Shown one piece after another: positions 17,898-27,007 of a stretch of DNA of 64,000 bases; the stretch's first letter is position 1, and every line of letters starts with the position of its first letter. Source of the DNA: Dyella sp. C9 (GTDB taxonomy: Bacteria; Pseudomonadota; Gammaproteobacteria; Xanthomonadales; Rhodanobacteraceae); contig NZ_QIRF01000001.1 of the NCBI RefSeq assembly GCF_003332825.1, positions 310,001 through 374,000 on the forward strand. Direction: 5' to 3'. The notes under the pieces are model-generated. The model was not told the DNA's origin. It worked only from the letters and a program-made list of their open reading frames with translations, and did not search any database. The position numbers and the translations under genes are program-made.

Positions 17898-19568
17898 ATG
17901 AATGCTCCGACCCGTATCGACACCACCCGTACCATCCGCGCCCCGCGTGGCTCCGCGCTCAACTGCAAGAGCTGGCTCACCGAGGCGCCGTTCCGCATGC
18001 TGCAGAACAACCTCGACCCCGAGGTGGCCGAGAATCCGGCCGAGCTGGTGGTCTACGGCGGCATTGGCCGCGCCGCGCGCAACTGGGAATGTTTTGACGC
18101 GATCCTGCGCGCGTTGCGCGAACTCAACGACAACGAGACGCTGCTGATCCAGTCCGGCAAGCCGGTCGGCGTGTTTCCCACGCATCCGGACGCACCGCGC
18201 GTGCTGCTTGCCAATTCCAACCTGGTGCCGGCCTGGGCGAACTGGGAGCACTTCAACGAGCTCGATAAGAAGGGCCTGATGATGTACGGCCAGATGACGG
18301 CCGGCTCGTGGATCTACATCGGTTCGCAGGGCATCGTGCAGGGCACCTACGAAACGTTCGTGGAAATGGGCCGCCAGCATTACAACGGCAGCCTCAAGGG
18401 CAAGTGGATCCTCACCGCCGGCCTCGGCGGCATGGGGGGCGCGCAGCCGCTCGCGGCGACCTTGGCGGGCGCGTGCTCGCTCAATATCGAGTGCCAGCAG
18501 AGGAGCATCGATTTCCGCCTGAAGACGCGCTATGTCGACGAACAGGCGACCGACCTCGACGACGCGCTGGCGCGCATCGCAAAGTACACCGCCGCTGGCG
18601 AGGCGAAGTCCATCGCGCTGCTCGGCAATGCCGCCGACGTGCTGCCCGAGCTGGTGCGTCGTGGCGTGCGTCCGGACGCGGTTACCGACCAGACCAGCGC
18701 GCACGATCCGGTCAATGGCTACCTGCCCAGCGGCTGGACGGTGGAGCAGTGGTTCGAGCGTCGCAAGAGCGACCCGGCCGGCACCGCCAAGGCCGCCAAG
18801 CAGTCGATGAAGACGCACGTGGAAGCCATGCTGGCGTTCCATGCGCAGGGCATTCCCACCTTCGACTACGGCAACAACATCCGCCAGATGGCGAAGGACG
18901 AAGGCCTGGACAATGCGTTCGCATTCCCCGGCTTCGTGCCGGCGTTCGTGCGTCCGCTGTTCTGCCGCGGCGTGGGTCCGTTCCGCTGGGTGGCGCTGTC
19001 CGGCGATCCGGAGGACATCTACAAGACCGACCAGAAGGTGAAGGAGCTGATTCCGGATGACCCGCACCTGCACCGCTGGCTGGACATGGCCAAGGAGCGC
19101 ATCAGCTTCCAGGGCCTGCCGGCGCGCATCTGCTGGGTAGGCCTGGGCCTGCGCCACAAGCTGGGCCTGGCGTTCAACGAGATGGTGCGCAACGGCGAGC
19201 TGAAGGCGCCGGTGGTGATCGGTCGCGATCATCTGGACTCCGGCTCCGTCGCCAGCCCGAACCGCGAAACCGAGGCGATGCGCGACGGCTCCGACGCGGT
19301 CAGTGACTGGCCGCTGCTGAACGCCATGCTCAATGTGGCCGGCGGCGCCACCTGGGTCTCGCTGCACCATGGCGGCGGCGTGGGCATGGGGTATTCGCAG
19401 CACTCTGGCGTGGTGATCGTGTGCGACGGCAGCGAAGCGGCCGACCAGCGCATCGCGCGCGTGCTGTGGAACGATCCGGGCACCGGTGTGATGCGTCATG
19501 CCGATGCCGGCTACGAGATCGCCATCGAGTGCGCCCGGGAGCAGGGCCTGAAGCTGCCCATGCTGTGA
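17898..19568 (+). CDS. hutU: Urocanate hydratase
   Basis: The 556-residue protein matches urocanase over its whole length and at its usual size. It adds water to urocanate to give 4-imidazolone-5-propionate, step two of histidine breakdown, with tightly bound NAD+. Marks include [28 protein letters not shown], the NAD-binding glycine stretch [40 protein letters not shown], and [11 protein letters not shown]. No other hut gene is adjacent; the ammonia-lyase is 42 kb downstream, and hutI/hutG/hutC are not in the window. I saw no clear HutC operator upstream. The start is set at the first Met of the conserved N terminus. Confidence 0.97.
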   Translation: MNAPTRIDTTRTIRAPRGSALNCKSWLTEAPFRMLQNNLDPEVAENPAELVVYGGIGRAARNWECFDAILRALRELNDNETLLIQSGKPVGVFPTHPDAPRVLLANSNLVPAWANWEHFNELDKKGLMMYGQMTAGSWIYIGSQGIVQGTYETFVEMGRQHYNGSLKGKWILTAGLGGMGGAQPLAATLAGACSLNIECQQRSIDFRLKTRYVDEQATDLDDALARIAKYTAAGEAKSIALLGNAADVLPELVRRGVRPDAVTDQTSAHDPVNGYLPSGWTVEQWFERRKSDPAGTAKAAKQSMKTHVEAMLAFHAQGIPTFDYGNNIRQMAKDEGLDNAFAFPGFVPAFVRPLFCRGVGPFRWVALSGDPEDIYKTDQKVKELIPDDPHLHRWLDMAKERISFQGLPARICWVGLGLRHKLGLAFNEMVRNGELKAPVVIGRDHLDSGSVASPNRETEAMRDGSDAVSDWPLLNAMLNVAGGATWVSLHHGGGVGMGYSQHSGVVIVCDGSEAADQRIARVLWNDPGTGVMRHADAGYEIAIECAREQGLKLPML

Positions 19569-19577
19569 GCGTGCAGC

Positions 19578-19602
19578 TGTCCCGCACCACCGGTGCGGGA
19601 CA
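19578..19602 (+). terminator. Hairpin after hutU
   Basis: TGTCCCGCACC (19578-19588) and GGTGCGGGACA (19592-19602) form a perfect 11-bp stem with a 3-nt loop, ten bases after the hutU stop. There is no T-run afterwards, so it may act as a transcript-stabilising hairpin or an aid to termination. Confidence 0.55.
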
Positions 19603-19696
19603 CGGCCGGCGTGGCACCGCCCGTCGCCGGCCATGGTTTTGCCAGATTGCCATGCGAGAGTGCTGGCCGGTTCGATCACCCCGGTAAGGAATGCCC

Positions 19697-20716
19697 ATGT
19701 CCCGCTCTCCCTGGTTTCGTCCGCTGCTGGGCAGCGCACTCGCGCTGGCCCTGCTTGCTCCCTTCTTGCCAGCCAGCGCCACCGATGGTGCGCCTGCCGT
19801 GGCCGACGCGGCAGCCTTGCAGCGGGTGGTCGATGCCTATGCCGCGCGCGCCCGCCCGGGCACGCTGGGCGTGGCCGTGCTGGACCTCAAGACCGGCGCG
19901 ACGGCAGGCGTCAACGCCGACAAGCCGTTCCCGATGATGAGTGTGTTCAAGGCGCCGGTGGCGGCCGCCGTGCTTTCCAGGGTGGATGCCGGCACGCTGT
20001 CGCTGGACCAGCGCGTCACTATTCATCGCAGCGACGTGTTGTCCGGTTCGGCCGTGCCTTCCATCGGCGCGCGCTTCCGGGGCGAGCAGATGAGCTTCAC
20101 CGTGGAGCAGTTGCTCAAGGCCGCGGTCAGCGAAAGCGACAACACGGCGGTGGATGCGTTGCTGAAGGTGGTGCGCCCCGACGAGGTCACCGCGTTCCTG
20201 CATGCCCATGGCATCGACGGACTGCGCGTGGACCAGGACGAAGCCGGCGTCGCGCAGGTCATGAGGGGGCTGGGGCAGGGCGGCAGCGCCCCGGCCCATG
20301 AATCGGAGCAGGCCCAGGACCAGCGGTTCGCGCGCGGCTACCAGGCGTTCCTCGACGATCCGCGCAACCGCAGCACGCCCGACGCCGCCGTCATGTTCTT
20401 GCGCAAGCTGGGCGGCGGCGAGCTGCTGTCGCCGGCATCGACGCAGCACCTGCTGGGCCTGATGGCCGCGCAGACCATTCCCAACCGCTTGCGCGCGGGC
20501 CTGCCGCAAGGGGTGCGCTTTGCCGACAAGACCGGCACCAGTGGGGCGTTCAACGGCCGCACTGCAGCCTACAACGACATCGGCATCGCGACCTGGCCCG
20601 ATGGCCGCGTGTTGATCGTGGCGGCATTCCTGCTCGACTCGCCGGCCACGCCCCAGGCGCGCGATGCACTGTTCGCTACGTTCGCCCGCGACCTCGCCGC
20701 TGCCGCCCACCCCTAG
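19697..20716 (+). CDS. Class A beta-lactamase-like serine hydrolase with long omega loop
   Basis: This is 339 residues with a signal peptide (cleavage near ASATD). Active-site motifs are S82-V-F-K85 (nucleophile and general base), S147-D-N149 and K278-T-G280. By the context RVDQDE, E182 aligns with the class A Glu166 (RLDRWE in TEM). The usual ExxLN is lost, and about 46 residues separate E182 from the conserved Pro of DDPRNRSTP, against 17 in TEM, so the omega loop region looks expanded. It would be a periplasmic hydrolase of beta-lactams or of peptidoglycan-like substrates. ATG 19697 is chosen over 19691 because AAGGA has proper spacing only to the former. It stands alone, with no AmpR-type regulator beside it. 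Confidence 0.85.
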   Translation: MSRSPWFRPLLGSALALALLAPFLPASATDGAPAVADAAALQRVVDAYAARARPGTLGVAVLDLKTGATAGVNADKPFPMMSVFKAPVAAAVLSRVDAGTLSLDQRVTIHRSDVLSGSAVPSIGARFRGEQMSFTVEQLLKAAVSESDNTAVDALLKVVRPDEVTAFLHAHGIDGLRVDQDEAGVAQVMRGLGQGGSAPAHESEQAQDQRFARGYQAFLDDPRNRSTPDAAVMFLRKLGGGELLSPASTQHLLGLMAAQTIPNRLRAGLPQGVRFADKTGTSGAFNGRTAAYNDIGIATWPDGRVLIVAAFLLDSPATPQARDALFATFARDLAAAAHP

Positions 20717-20771
20717 CCGGTCCCGGGCTGGCGCGCGCAAGATGGCGCCACATCCAACGGGGAGGTGGGGT

Positions 20772-21161
20772 ATGCCGATCGAGCTGACGATGTTGGGGTG
20801 CGCTGTCGTGCTGGGCCTGGTCTACGTGCTGTTTGCGGCGACGCTGTCGACTGGTCAGCGTGGCCTGAAGTGGAACGCAAGCAATCGCGATGGCGAACCT
20901 GCGCCGCTCACTGGCGCCGCCGCCCGTGCCGACCGGGCCCGCCACAATTTCCTGGAGACATTCGCCTTCTTTGCCGCGGCGGTGCTCGCGGTGGTGTTCG
21001 CGCAGCGCTGCAGCGCGGGCAGTGCGCTCGGCGTGCAGTTGTATGTGTGGGCGCGCGTGGCGTACCTGCCGATCTACACCATCGGCATCCCCTATGTGCG
21101 CACCCTGGTCTGGCTGGTGTCCGTGGTGGGCATCGTGATGGTGCTGCGGGCGCTGTTCTAG
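20772..21161 (+). CDS. MAPEG-family membrane protein
   Basis: This 129-residue protein has four predicted helices: one at about 3-24, and three between about 62 and 128. NASNRDGEPAPLTGAAARADRARHNFLETFAFF contains the MAPEG hallmark (ER...N/A RA-x-RA...N-x-x-E-x-x). Its bacterial relatives are glutathione-dependent membrane enzymes or of unknown function. The ribosome-binding site GGGGAGG is strong. It follows the beta-lactamase-like gene by 55 bp on the same strand and may be co-transcribed. Confidence 0.87.
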   Translation: MPIELTMLGCAVVLGLVYVLFAATLSTGQRGLKWNASNRDGEPAPLTGAAARADRARHNFLETFAFFAAAVLAVVFAQRCSAGSALGVQLYVWARVAYLPIYTIGIPYVRTLVWLVSVVGIVMVLRALF

Positions 21162-21190
21162 CCCACAAAACGCTAGTTCGCGCGTGTCGA

Positions 21191-21212
21191 AAAATTGACG
21201 CGCGTCGATTTT
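21191..21212. promoter_or_regulatory. 22-bp near-perfect palindrome, possible operator
   Basis: The core GACGCGCGTC (21197-21206) is a perfect 10-bp palindrome. It is flanked by AAAAT (21191-21195) and ATTTT (21208-21212), which also match, leaving a single mismatched pair. It has no loop, so it is more like a protein-binding site than a terminator. It lies 230 bp upstream of the TenA-like gene and 30 bp after the MAPEG stop. The rest of the 280-bp gap holds only a small GCCTC/GAGGC hairpin at 21302-21319. Confidence 0.4.
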
Positions 21213-21441
21213 CTGGCGGCGAAAGCTTGACTCCTGCGCCTGTTTCCGGGCACTCCCCGAACAGGCGCGGGTTGCATGTTGTTCAATTTAATCAGTGGTT
21301 TGCCTCGCTTACTTGAGGCGGCTTGTGGTCGGCGGTGTTCGCAAGACACCAGTGCATGACCACTATGCGGTTCCGGCGCGTCTGCGCCGGGCCGTCGGCG
21401 AGGTGCCGGCGGTTTCCTCACTGATGACATTGGAGAACTGC

Positions 21442-22215
21442 ATGAACACTCATTTCGAACGCACCGGCACGCTGACCGAACTGACCAGCTACCCGCGTTG
21501 GGTGCAGGAGCTGGTGGAGGCCTGCGAACCCGCCCGCCGTAGCGTCCGTGACCACGTGATGTGGGACATGATGAGCGAAGGCCATATCGACCAGGCCACG
21601 ATGCGCAATTTCATGGTGGGTACCTGGTCGCTGATCGAGCGTTTCCCGTCGTTCATGGCGCAGAACCTGCTGAAGACCCAGTACGGCCGAAGCGTCGGCG
21701 ACAACCTCGCCCGTCGCTGGCTGGTGCGCAACATCCGCGTAGAGCAGAACCATGCCGAGTACTGGCTGGACTGGGCCGAGGGTGCGGGTATCGCCAGGGA
21801 CGTCGTGTTGAACGGCCGCCCTCCGCGCGGCACCCAGGCCGCCGCCGAATGGTGCCATGAGGTGTGTGGCAACGACACGCTGGCCGCCGGCATGGCTGCC
21901 ACCAACTACGCCATCGAGGGCGTCACCGGCGAGTGGTCGCAGAAGGTGTTCGACAGCCTTGCCTATGCCCAGAGCCTGCCGGCCGCCGGGCGCAAGGCCA
22001 CGCTGCGCTGGCTACAGTTGCACGCGGCCTATGACGATACCCACCCGTGGGAAGCGCTTGAGATTGTCTGTACCCTGATGGGCAACCATCCGGCGCCCGA
22101 GGAAGTGGACCACCTGCGGGAGTGCATCGAGCGCAGCTATGTCAGCCTCCATTACGGGCTGGAGCGTTGCCTGGTCAAGCCGTATGCGGAAGAGGTGGAA
22201 GAACAGGCGGCGTAA
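21442..22215 (+). CDS. TenA/PqqC-like protein (heme-oxygenase-like diiron oxidase candidate)
   Basis: The 257-residue all-helical protein matches the TENA/THI-4/PQQC superfamily, often annotated as TenA family transcriptional regulator or iron-containing redox enzyme. Candidate metal ligands are spread as in heme-oxygenase-like oxidases: E in LIERFPSFMA, E-x-x-H in RVEQNHAEYWLDWA, E in YAIEGVTGEWSQ, and a H/E pair in DDTHPWEALEIV. If these bind iron, the protein would be an oxidase; if not, a thiamin-pyrimidine salvage-type enzyme. No thi or pqq genes are nearby. GGAG six bases before ATG 21442 fixes the start. Substrate unknown. Confidence 0.75.
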   Translation: MNTHFERTGTLTELTSYPRWVQELVEACEPARRSVRDHVMWDMMSEGHIDQATMRNFMVGTWSLIERFPSFMAQNLLKTQYGRSVGDNLARRWLVRNIRVEQNHAEYWLDWAEGAGIARDVVLNGRPPRGTQAAAEWCHEVCGNDTLAAGMAATNYAIEGVTGEWSQKVFDSLAYAQSLPAAGRKATLRWLQLHAAYDDTHPWEALEIVCTLMGNHPAPEEVDHLRECIERSYVSLHYGLERCLVKPYAEEVEEQAA

Positions 22216-22286
22216 CGGGCTCTCGTCGTCGACAGCGTGACGGGACGAGATGTAGCTTTATGAAGTGGTCATGTACAAGGGACGCC

Positions 22287-25034
22287 ATGGATTCCGTCCG
22301 TAGCACCTCTCGAAGACCGCTGTCCCGACGCTTGAGGCCGCTGGCCTACGGGCTGGTGGCCGTCATCGGCCTCCTGCTCCTGCTTACCTGGGGTGCGCTC
22401 CAGGTCCAGGTCACTCTCGCCGGTTTCCTCAACGGCGAGAGTGTCTGGAGCAAGGCGCAGAAGCAGGCCGTGATTGACCTGGTCGGTTACGCCGAAACCG
22501 GCGCAACCGACCGATTGGCGGGGTTCCAGGACAACTACGGGTTGCTGGCCTCCGATGGCTGGGCTCGTGATGCGATCGCCTCGGGCAAGTACGACCGTGC
22601 CGCGGTGAGCCGTGCGTTCGAGCGCGGCAAGATCTTGCCGGCCGCGAAGCCGGGCATGATCTTCATGTTGCGCTGCTGCACGCAGGTGCCGCACATGCGC
22701 GAGGCGGTCAACGTATGGCGTACCGCCGACGGTCCGCTGCGCGAGCTGAAACAGATCGCCGACGAACTGCACCAGGCGTACGCCAAGGGGCAGCCCGACC
22801 ATGCGTGGATCGTGCAGCAGCTGTCTCACATCGACGCACTGAACAATCGGCTGGAGCCGCTGACCAAGGAGTTTTCACTGGAGGTCGCGCAGGGCGCGAT
22901 CTGGCTCGGCCGCGTGCTGTTCTTTTGCGTATTCCTTACCGCCGTGTTGGCGTCGCTGCTGTGGCTGGTCACGGCACAGCGCATCCTCACCCGCATCCGG
23001 GGCACCGAGGAGCGCTACAGCCTGCTGTTCGACAGTGCCGCCGACGCGATCGTGATCGCAGACGAGGAAACCGGCCGCATCCTTGGCGCCAACCCCACCG
23101 CCATGCAGTGGACCGGCAAGAGCCTGGATGCCTTGCTGGGCACGCCGCTGTCGGATTTGTTCGTGCCGTTGCTGCATCGCGCGGACGGCGCGGTCACGGG
23201 CGAAATGCTCGGCCCCGACGGCCGCCTGCGCCCGGTGGAAATGCGCAGCAGCGTGGCGCAATGGGGCACCCGCAACGTGCGCCAGGCGATCATGCGCGAC
23301 ATCACCGAGCGCGTGAACCTGGAGCAACAGCGCCGCATCGCCTCCGAGGCGCTGGCCGGCATCGCCGAGGGCGTGATCATCGCCGACGCCGAACGAAGGG
23401 TGACGCGGGTGAACGCAGCGCATATCCGCATGACCGGGTTCACCACGCAGGCGCTGGTGGACGTGCGTTTCGACGAGTTGCGCTCGATGCCGGACGGCTC
23501 GCCATTGCCGGACGCGATCTGGGACGCCATCGAGGCCGATGGCAACTGGGTGGGCGAGGTGCGCAGCCGTCGCCTGGACGGCTCGGTCTATCCCGAGTTG
23601 CTGAGCATCAGTGCGATCCGCAATGCCGAAGGGCGGGTGCAGCATTACGTGGCCGTGCTCAACAACATCAGCACGGCCAAGGCGAACGAGCAGCGCCTGC
23701 AGTACATGGCGGCACACGATCCACTCACCGGCCTGACCAACCGCATGGAGTTCGAACGCCGTTGCGTGCAGGCGGTGGCGCAGGCCGAGCGCGAGCGCGG
23801 CATGGCTGCCGTTCTGTTCATCGACCTGGATGCGTTCAAGGCGGTCAACGACAGCTACACCCACGCGATTGGCGACCACCTGCTGGTGAAGGTGGCCGAG
23901 CGCATAGCCTACGAGCTGGGCGACCACGGGCTGGCTGGGCGCATCGGTGGAGACGAGTTCACCGTGCTGCTGGACAGCCTCGATTCGCGCGAACAGGCCA
24001 GCGCCGTAGCCGGGCGCCTGCTGACCGCGCTGGCCGCGCCGGTGGTGGTGGGCGAGTACGAGGTGGCGCTCAGCGCGAGCATCGGCATCGCCTGCTATCC
24101 GCTGGATGGGGCCGACGTGCCCACGCTGATCAGCAATGCCGACGCGGCCATGTACGCGGCCAAGACGGAAGAGCGCAACGCGTTCCGCTTCTATTCGCCG
24201 CGCATGCAGGCGGATGCCCGGCGCCGCATCGCGCTGGCCTCGGAGCTGCGCAAGGCGCTCGCCGAAAACGAATTCCGGCTGGTCTACCAGCCCACCGTGG
24301 ACATGCGCAGCGGGCGCATCATCGCGGTCGAGGCGCTGCTGCGCTGGAATCACCCCCGGCGCGGGGAAATCTCGCCGGGCGAGTTCATCCCGATGGCGGA
24401 GAAGCTCGGCCTGATCCGTCGTATCGACCAATGGGTGCTGCAGGCCGCCAGTACCCAGATGTACCTGTGGGACAGGGCCGGCATGCCCCCGTTGCGCATG
24501 GCGGTAAACGTATCGGCGCACTGGTTCGGCCAGGCCAATTTCGTCGATGACATTCGCGCGCTGCTGGAATCACGCCGGCTGGCGCCGGAGCGGTTGATGC
24601 TGGAGATCACCGAGGGCGCGATCCTGCGCCTGGGCGAGGAGATGGAGCGCACCCTGCATGCCTTGCATGCGCTGGGGGTAGGCGTTGCCATCGATGATTT
24701 CGGCACCGGCTATTCGTCCATGAGCTACCTGAAGCTGCGCGCCATCGCCTACCTGAAGATCGACCAGAGCTTCGTCTCCGGTCTTCCCGACGATGGCAGC
24801 GACGGTGCGATCGTGGAAGCGATGCTCACGCTCTGCCGCAAGCTCGACATCAGCCCGATCGCCGAGGGCATCGAGACCGAAGAGCAACACCGTTTCCTGC
24901 TGCGTGCCGGCTGTACCGAGGGGCAGGGTTTCCTTTATTCAAAGCCGGTCCACCCGGACACCATCGTGCAATTGCTCGGGATGGAGCGGCGCCCCGGTCC
25001 CTCGCACCTGCGCCTGGTACCGCCCGAAGCCTGA
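22287..25034 (+). CDS. Dual GGDEF-EAL c-di-GMP signalling protein with PAS domains
   Basis: The 915-residue inner-membrane protein has a membrane helix (about 13-36), a periplasmic sensor of about 170 residues (with an unusual Cys-Cys pair in MLRCCTQVPH), a second helix (about 208-232), two PAS domains (about 240-480), GGDEF and EAL. The cyclase motif GGDEF is intact but the I-site is degenerate (ELGD, not RxxD). In the EAL domain, VEALLRW, ITEGAI, IDDFGTGYSS, KIDQSF and the loop through AEGIET are all present, so phosphodiesterase activity is likely. AAGGG five bases upstream favours ATG 22287; ATG 22260 is an alternative. The net output, synthesis or breakdown, cannot be told by sequence. 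Confidence 0.93.
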   Translation: MDSVRSTSRRPLSRRLRPLAYGLVAVIGLLLLLTWGALQVQVTLAGFLNGESVWSKAQKQAVIDLVGYAETGATDRLAGFQDNYGLLASDGWARDAIASGKYDRAAVSRAFERGKILPAAKPGMIFMLRCCTQVPHMREAVNVWRTADGPLRELKQIADELHQAYAKGQPDHAWIVQQLSHIDALNNRLEPLTKEFSLEVAQGAIWLGRVLFFCVFLTAVLASLLWLVTAQRILTRIRGTEERYSLLFDSAADAIVIADEETGRILGANPTAMQWTGKSLDALLGTPLSDLFVPLLHRADGAVTGEMLGPDGRLRPVEMRSSVAQWGTRNVRQAIMRDITERVNLEQQRRIASEALAGIAEGVIIADAERRVTRVNAAHIRMTGFTTQALVDVRFDELRSMPDGSPLPDAIWDAIEADGNWVGEVRSRRLDGSVYPELLSISAIRNAEGRVQHYVAVLNNISTAKANEQRLQYMAAHDPLTGLTNRMEFERRCVQAVAQAERERGMAAVLFIDLDAFKAVNDSYTHAIGDHLLVKVAERIAYELGDHGLAGRIGGDEFTVLLDSLDSREQASAVAGRLLTALAAPVVVGEYEVALSASIGIACYPLDGADVPTLISNADAAMYAAKTEERNAFRFYSPRMQADARRRIALASELRKALAENEFRLVYQPTVDMRSGRIIAVEALLRWNHPRRGEISPGEFIPMAEKLGLIRRIDQWVLQAASTQMYLWDRAGMPPLRMAVNVSAHWFGQANFVDDIRALLESRRLAPERLMLEITEGAILRLGEEMERTLHALHALGVGVAIDDFGTGYSSMSYLKLRAIAYLKIDQSFVSGLPDDGSDGAIVEAMLTLCRKLDISPIAEGIETEEQHRFLLRAGCTEGQGFLYSKPVHPDTIVQLLGMERRPGPSHLRLVPPEA

Positions 25035-25039
25035 TCCGA

Positions 25040-25067
25040 GCAGGCCGCAGCAGGGCTGTCGGCCTGC
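25040..25067. terminator. Hairpin between convergent GGDEF-EAL and msrA genes
   Basis: GCAGGCCG (25040-25047) and CGGCCTGC (25060-25067) form a perfect 8-bp stem with a 12-nt loop in the 41-bp gap between the converging genes. There is no T-run. Confidence 0.45.
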
Positions 25068-25075
25068 AGGCGGGA

Positions 25076-25774
25076 TCAGTGCAACTGCACCTGCACCACG
25101 TTCTGTTCCGGCTGGTACAGCGTGGGGAACAGCTGCTTCAGGCGAGCCACCTTGGGCGCGTCGTTGAACACGATGTACGGCTCGTCGGGATGCCGCTCGG
25201 CGTAGTCCTGGTGATAGGCCTCGGCCACGTAGAAGCCGTGCAGGGGCACCACCTGCGTGACGATCGGCTCGCCGAACACATGGGCCGCGCCCAGTTGCGC
25301 GATGTAGGCGTTGGCGACGCGCTTCTGCTCGTCGCTGCCGTAGAAGATCACCGAGCGGTACTGGCTGCCGACGTCCGGCCCCTGGCGGTTGAGCTGGGTG
25401 GGGTCGGTGGCCACCGAGAAGTACACCTTCAGCAGCTGGCCGTAGCTGACCTTGGCCGGGTCGTACAGGATCTTCACCGATTCGGCATGGCCGGTATCGC
25501 CGTCGCTCACCCGCTCATACTGCGCGGTATCCGCCGCGCCACCGGCGTAGCCGGCCCACACCTTGCGCACGCCCTTGACGTGCTCGAACACCGACTGCAG
25601 GCCCCAGAAGCAGCCGCCGGCAAGCACGGCCACCTGCTCGCCCTGTGCAGGGCTGGCGTCCACGGTGGGGTCCGGCAGCGGTGGCGAGTCGCTGCCGGCC
25701 GAGGCCAGGCTGCAGGCGCCGAGGGCCAGCAGGCCGGCAAGGAAGGGAAACAGCGCGAATCGGCGGATACTCAT
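25076..25774 (-). CDS. msrA: Peptide-methionine (S)-S-oxide reductase, probable lipoprotein
   Basis: This 232-residue MsrA reduces methionine-S-sulfoxide in proteins. The catalytic motif is GGCFWG with C55; VWAGYAGG, YERVSDGDTGHAESVKI, DPTQLNRQGPDVGSQYRS and EAYHQDY are family-typical. The N terminus is an export signal ending LGAC (C21), a possible lipobox, so this is an envelope-located MsrA rather than the cytosolic form. No MsrB is adjacent. The start is 25774, since upstream in-frame sequence has no homology. It is divergent from the N-acetyltransferase gene across a 168-bp gap in which I saw no clear site. Confidence 0.95.
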   Translation of the reverse strand: MSIRRFALFPFLAGLLALGACSLASAGSDSPPLPDPTVDASPAQGEQVAVLAGGCFWGLQSVFEHVKGVRKVWAGYAGGAADTAQYERVSDGDTGHAESVKILYDPAKVSYGQLLKVYFSVATDPTQLNRQGPDVGSQYRSVIFYGSDEQKRVANAYIAQLGAAHVFGEPIVTQVVPLHGFYVAEAYHQDYAERHPDEPYIVFNDAPKVARLKQLFPTLYQPEQNVVQVQLH

Positions 25775-25942
25775 GGTGTCACGCTCCAGCGGCGCCGGGC
25801 GGACGTGCCCGGCCGACAACCTGCTATTCGCTGCCGGCCCCTGGCCGGTTACCTCGCATGCTCGCACGGCCGTCGCGGCGCTGCGCAAAGGGCGCGCCAA
25901 CGCCGTGTTATGTTGGCCTGGTCCCCTGTGCACGGCCCTCCC

Positions 25943-26764
25943 ATGAGCCATGTGATCGACCTGAACGCCTATCTCAGGCGCATCGGATACGACGGTCCGC
26001 TGCAGGCCAACCTGTCGACCCTGCGCGCGCTCACCCCCGCCCACGTGGCGGCGATTCCGTTCGAGAACCTCGACCCGCTGCTGCGCGTGCCGGTATCGTT
26101 GGAGTCGGCGGCGATCGAGCGCAAGCTCGTGCACGAGCATCGTGGCGGCTACTGTTTCGAGCAAAACCACCTGTTGCTGGAGGTGCTGCGATCACTCGGT
26201 TTCGAGGCGCATGGCCTGATCGCGCGGGTGCTGTGGATGAAGCCCGACGACGCCGTGGCCGCACAGACCCACATGCTGCTGCGGGTGGAGCTGGACGGGC
26301 ACGGCTGGCTGGTCGACGTGGGCTTTGGCAGCATGGCGCTCAGCGGGGCGCTGCGGCTGTTGCCCGATATCGAACAGGTCACCGGCAACGAGCCGTTCCG
26401 GCTGCTGCATCGCGATGGTGACTGGCGCATGCAGTCGCTGGTGCGCGACGAGTGGAAGACCCTGTACCGCTTCGACCTGCAGCCGCACGAACAGATCGAC
26501 TATGTGGTGGCCAACCACTACACCTCGACCTATCCGGGGTCACACTTCCTGCATGGCCTGACCGTGGCGCGCACGCTGTCCGATCGCCGGCTGGGCCTGC
26601 GCAACCGCGAGTTCGTGGTGCATCCGACCGGTGGCGAGTCGCGACGGCGCACGCTGGAGAGCGTGGAGGAGATCAGGCATGTGCTGGAGCAGCAGTTCGA
26701 CCTGCGGCTGCCCGGGCATCCGGCGCTGGACCGTGCGCTGGCCGCGCTGCCGATGCCCGAATAG
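25943..26764 (+). CDS. Arylamine N-acetyltransferase
   Basis: The protein has 273 residues, the usual bacterial NAT length. It transfers acetyl from acetyl-CoA to arylamines and hydrazines. The Cys-His-Asp triad is visible: C71 in RGGYCFEQN, H110 in THMLLRV, and D125 in WLVDVGFG. The N-terminal IPFENLDPLL is also typical. It is a lone gene, converging on the S4-domain gene only 15 bp away. Confidence 0.95.
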   Translation: MSHVIDLNAYLRRIGYDGPLQANLSTLRALTPAHVAAIPFENLDPLLRVPVSLESAAIERKLVHEHRGGYCFEQNHLLLEVLRSLGFEAHGLIARVLWMKPDDAVAAQTHMLLRVELDGHGWLVDVGFGSMALSGALRLLPDIEQVTGNEPFRLLHRDGDWRMQSLVRDEWKTLYRFDLQPHEQIDYVVANHYTSTYPGSHFLHGLTVARTLSDRRLGLRNREFVVHPTGGESRRRTLESVEEIRHVLEQQFDLRLPGHPALDRALAALPMPE

Positions 26765-26779
26765 ACCGCGCCGCCGGGC

Positions 26780-27001
26780 TCAGCCGGCGGCGTTGACGTA
26801 GATGGTGATGTCTTCGATCTGCACCACCTGGCCTGCGTGGATCTTGCAGGTCTTGCGCAGCTCCTGCTCGCCGTCCACCGATACCGCGCCGCTGGCCACG
26901 ATGGCCTTGCCCGCGCCGCCGCTGTCGCACAACCCCACCAGCTTCAGCAGCTGGTTGAGTTCGACGTGGTCGCGGTCCAGTTCAAAATCGATTTCCTGCA
27001 T
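26780..27001 (-). CDS. Small S4 RNA-binding domain protein (YbcJ-like)
   Basis: This 73-residue protein is essentially one S4 domain: VELNQLLKLVGLCDSGGAGKAIVASGAVSVDG matches the RNA-binding alpha-L motif, as in YbcJ. Such proteins bind structured RNA, possibly rRNA, but their role is unclear. It starts 6 bp after the barstar-type gene stop on the same strand, so it is probably the third gene of a ribonuclease-inhibitor-S4 transcript. Its end lies in a GC hairpin (CGCCGCCGG/CCGGCGGCG) shared with the converging NAT gene. Confidence 0.85.
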   Translation of the reverse strand: MQEIDFELDRDHVELNQLLKLVGLCDSGGAGKAIVASGAVSVDGEQELRKTCKIHAGQVVQIEDITIYVNAAG

Positions 27002-27007
27002 GGTGGC

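Noticed and set aside
17787..19739. A 650-residue frame antisense to hutU
   Set aside because: Shadow of a highly conserved enzyme; no family signature or start signal.
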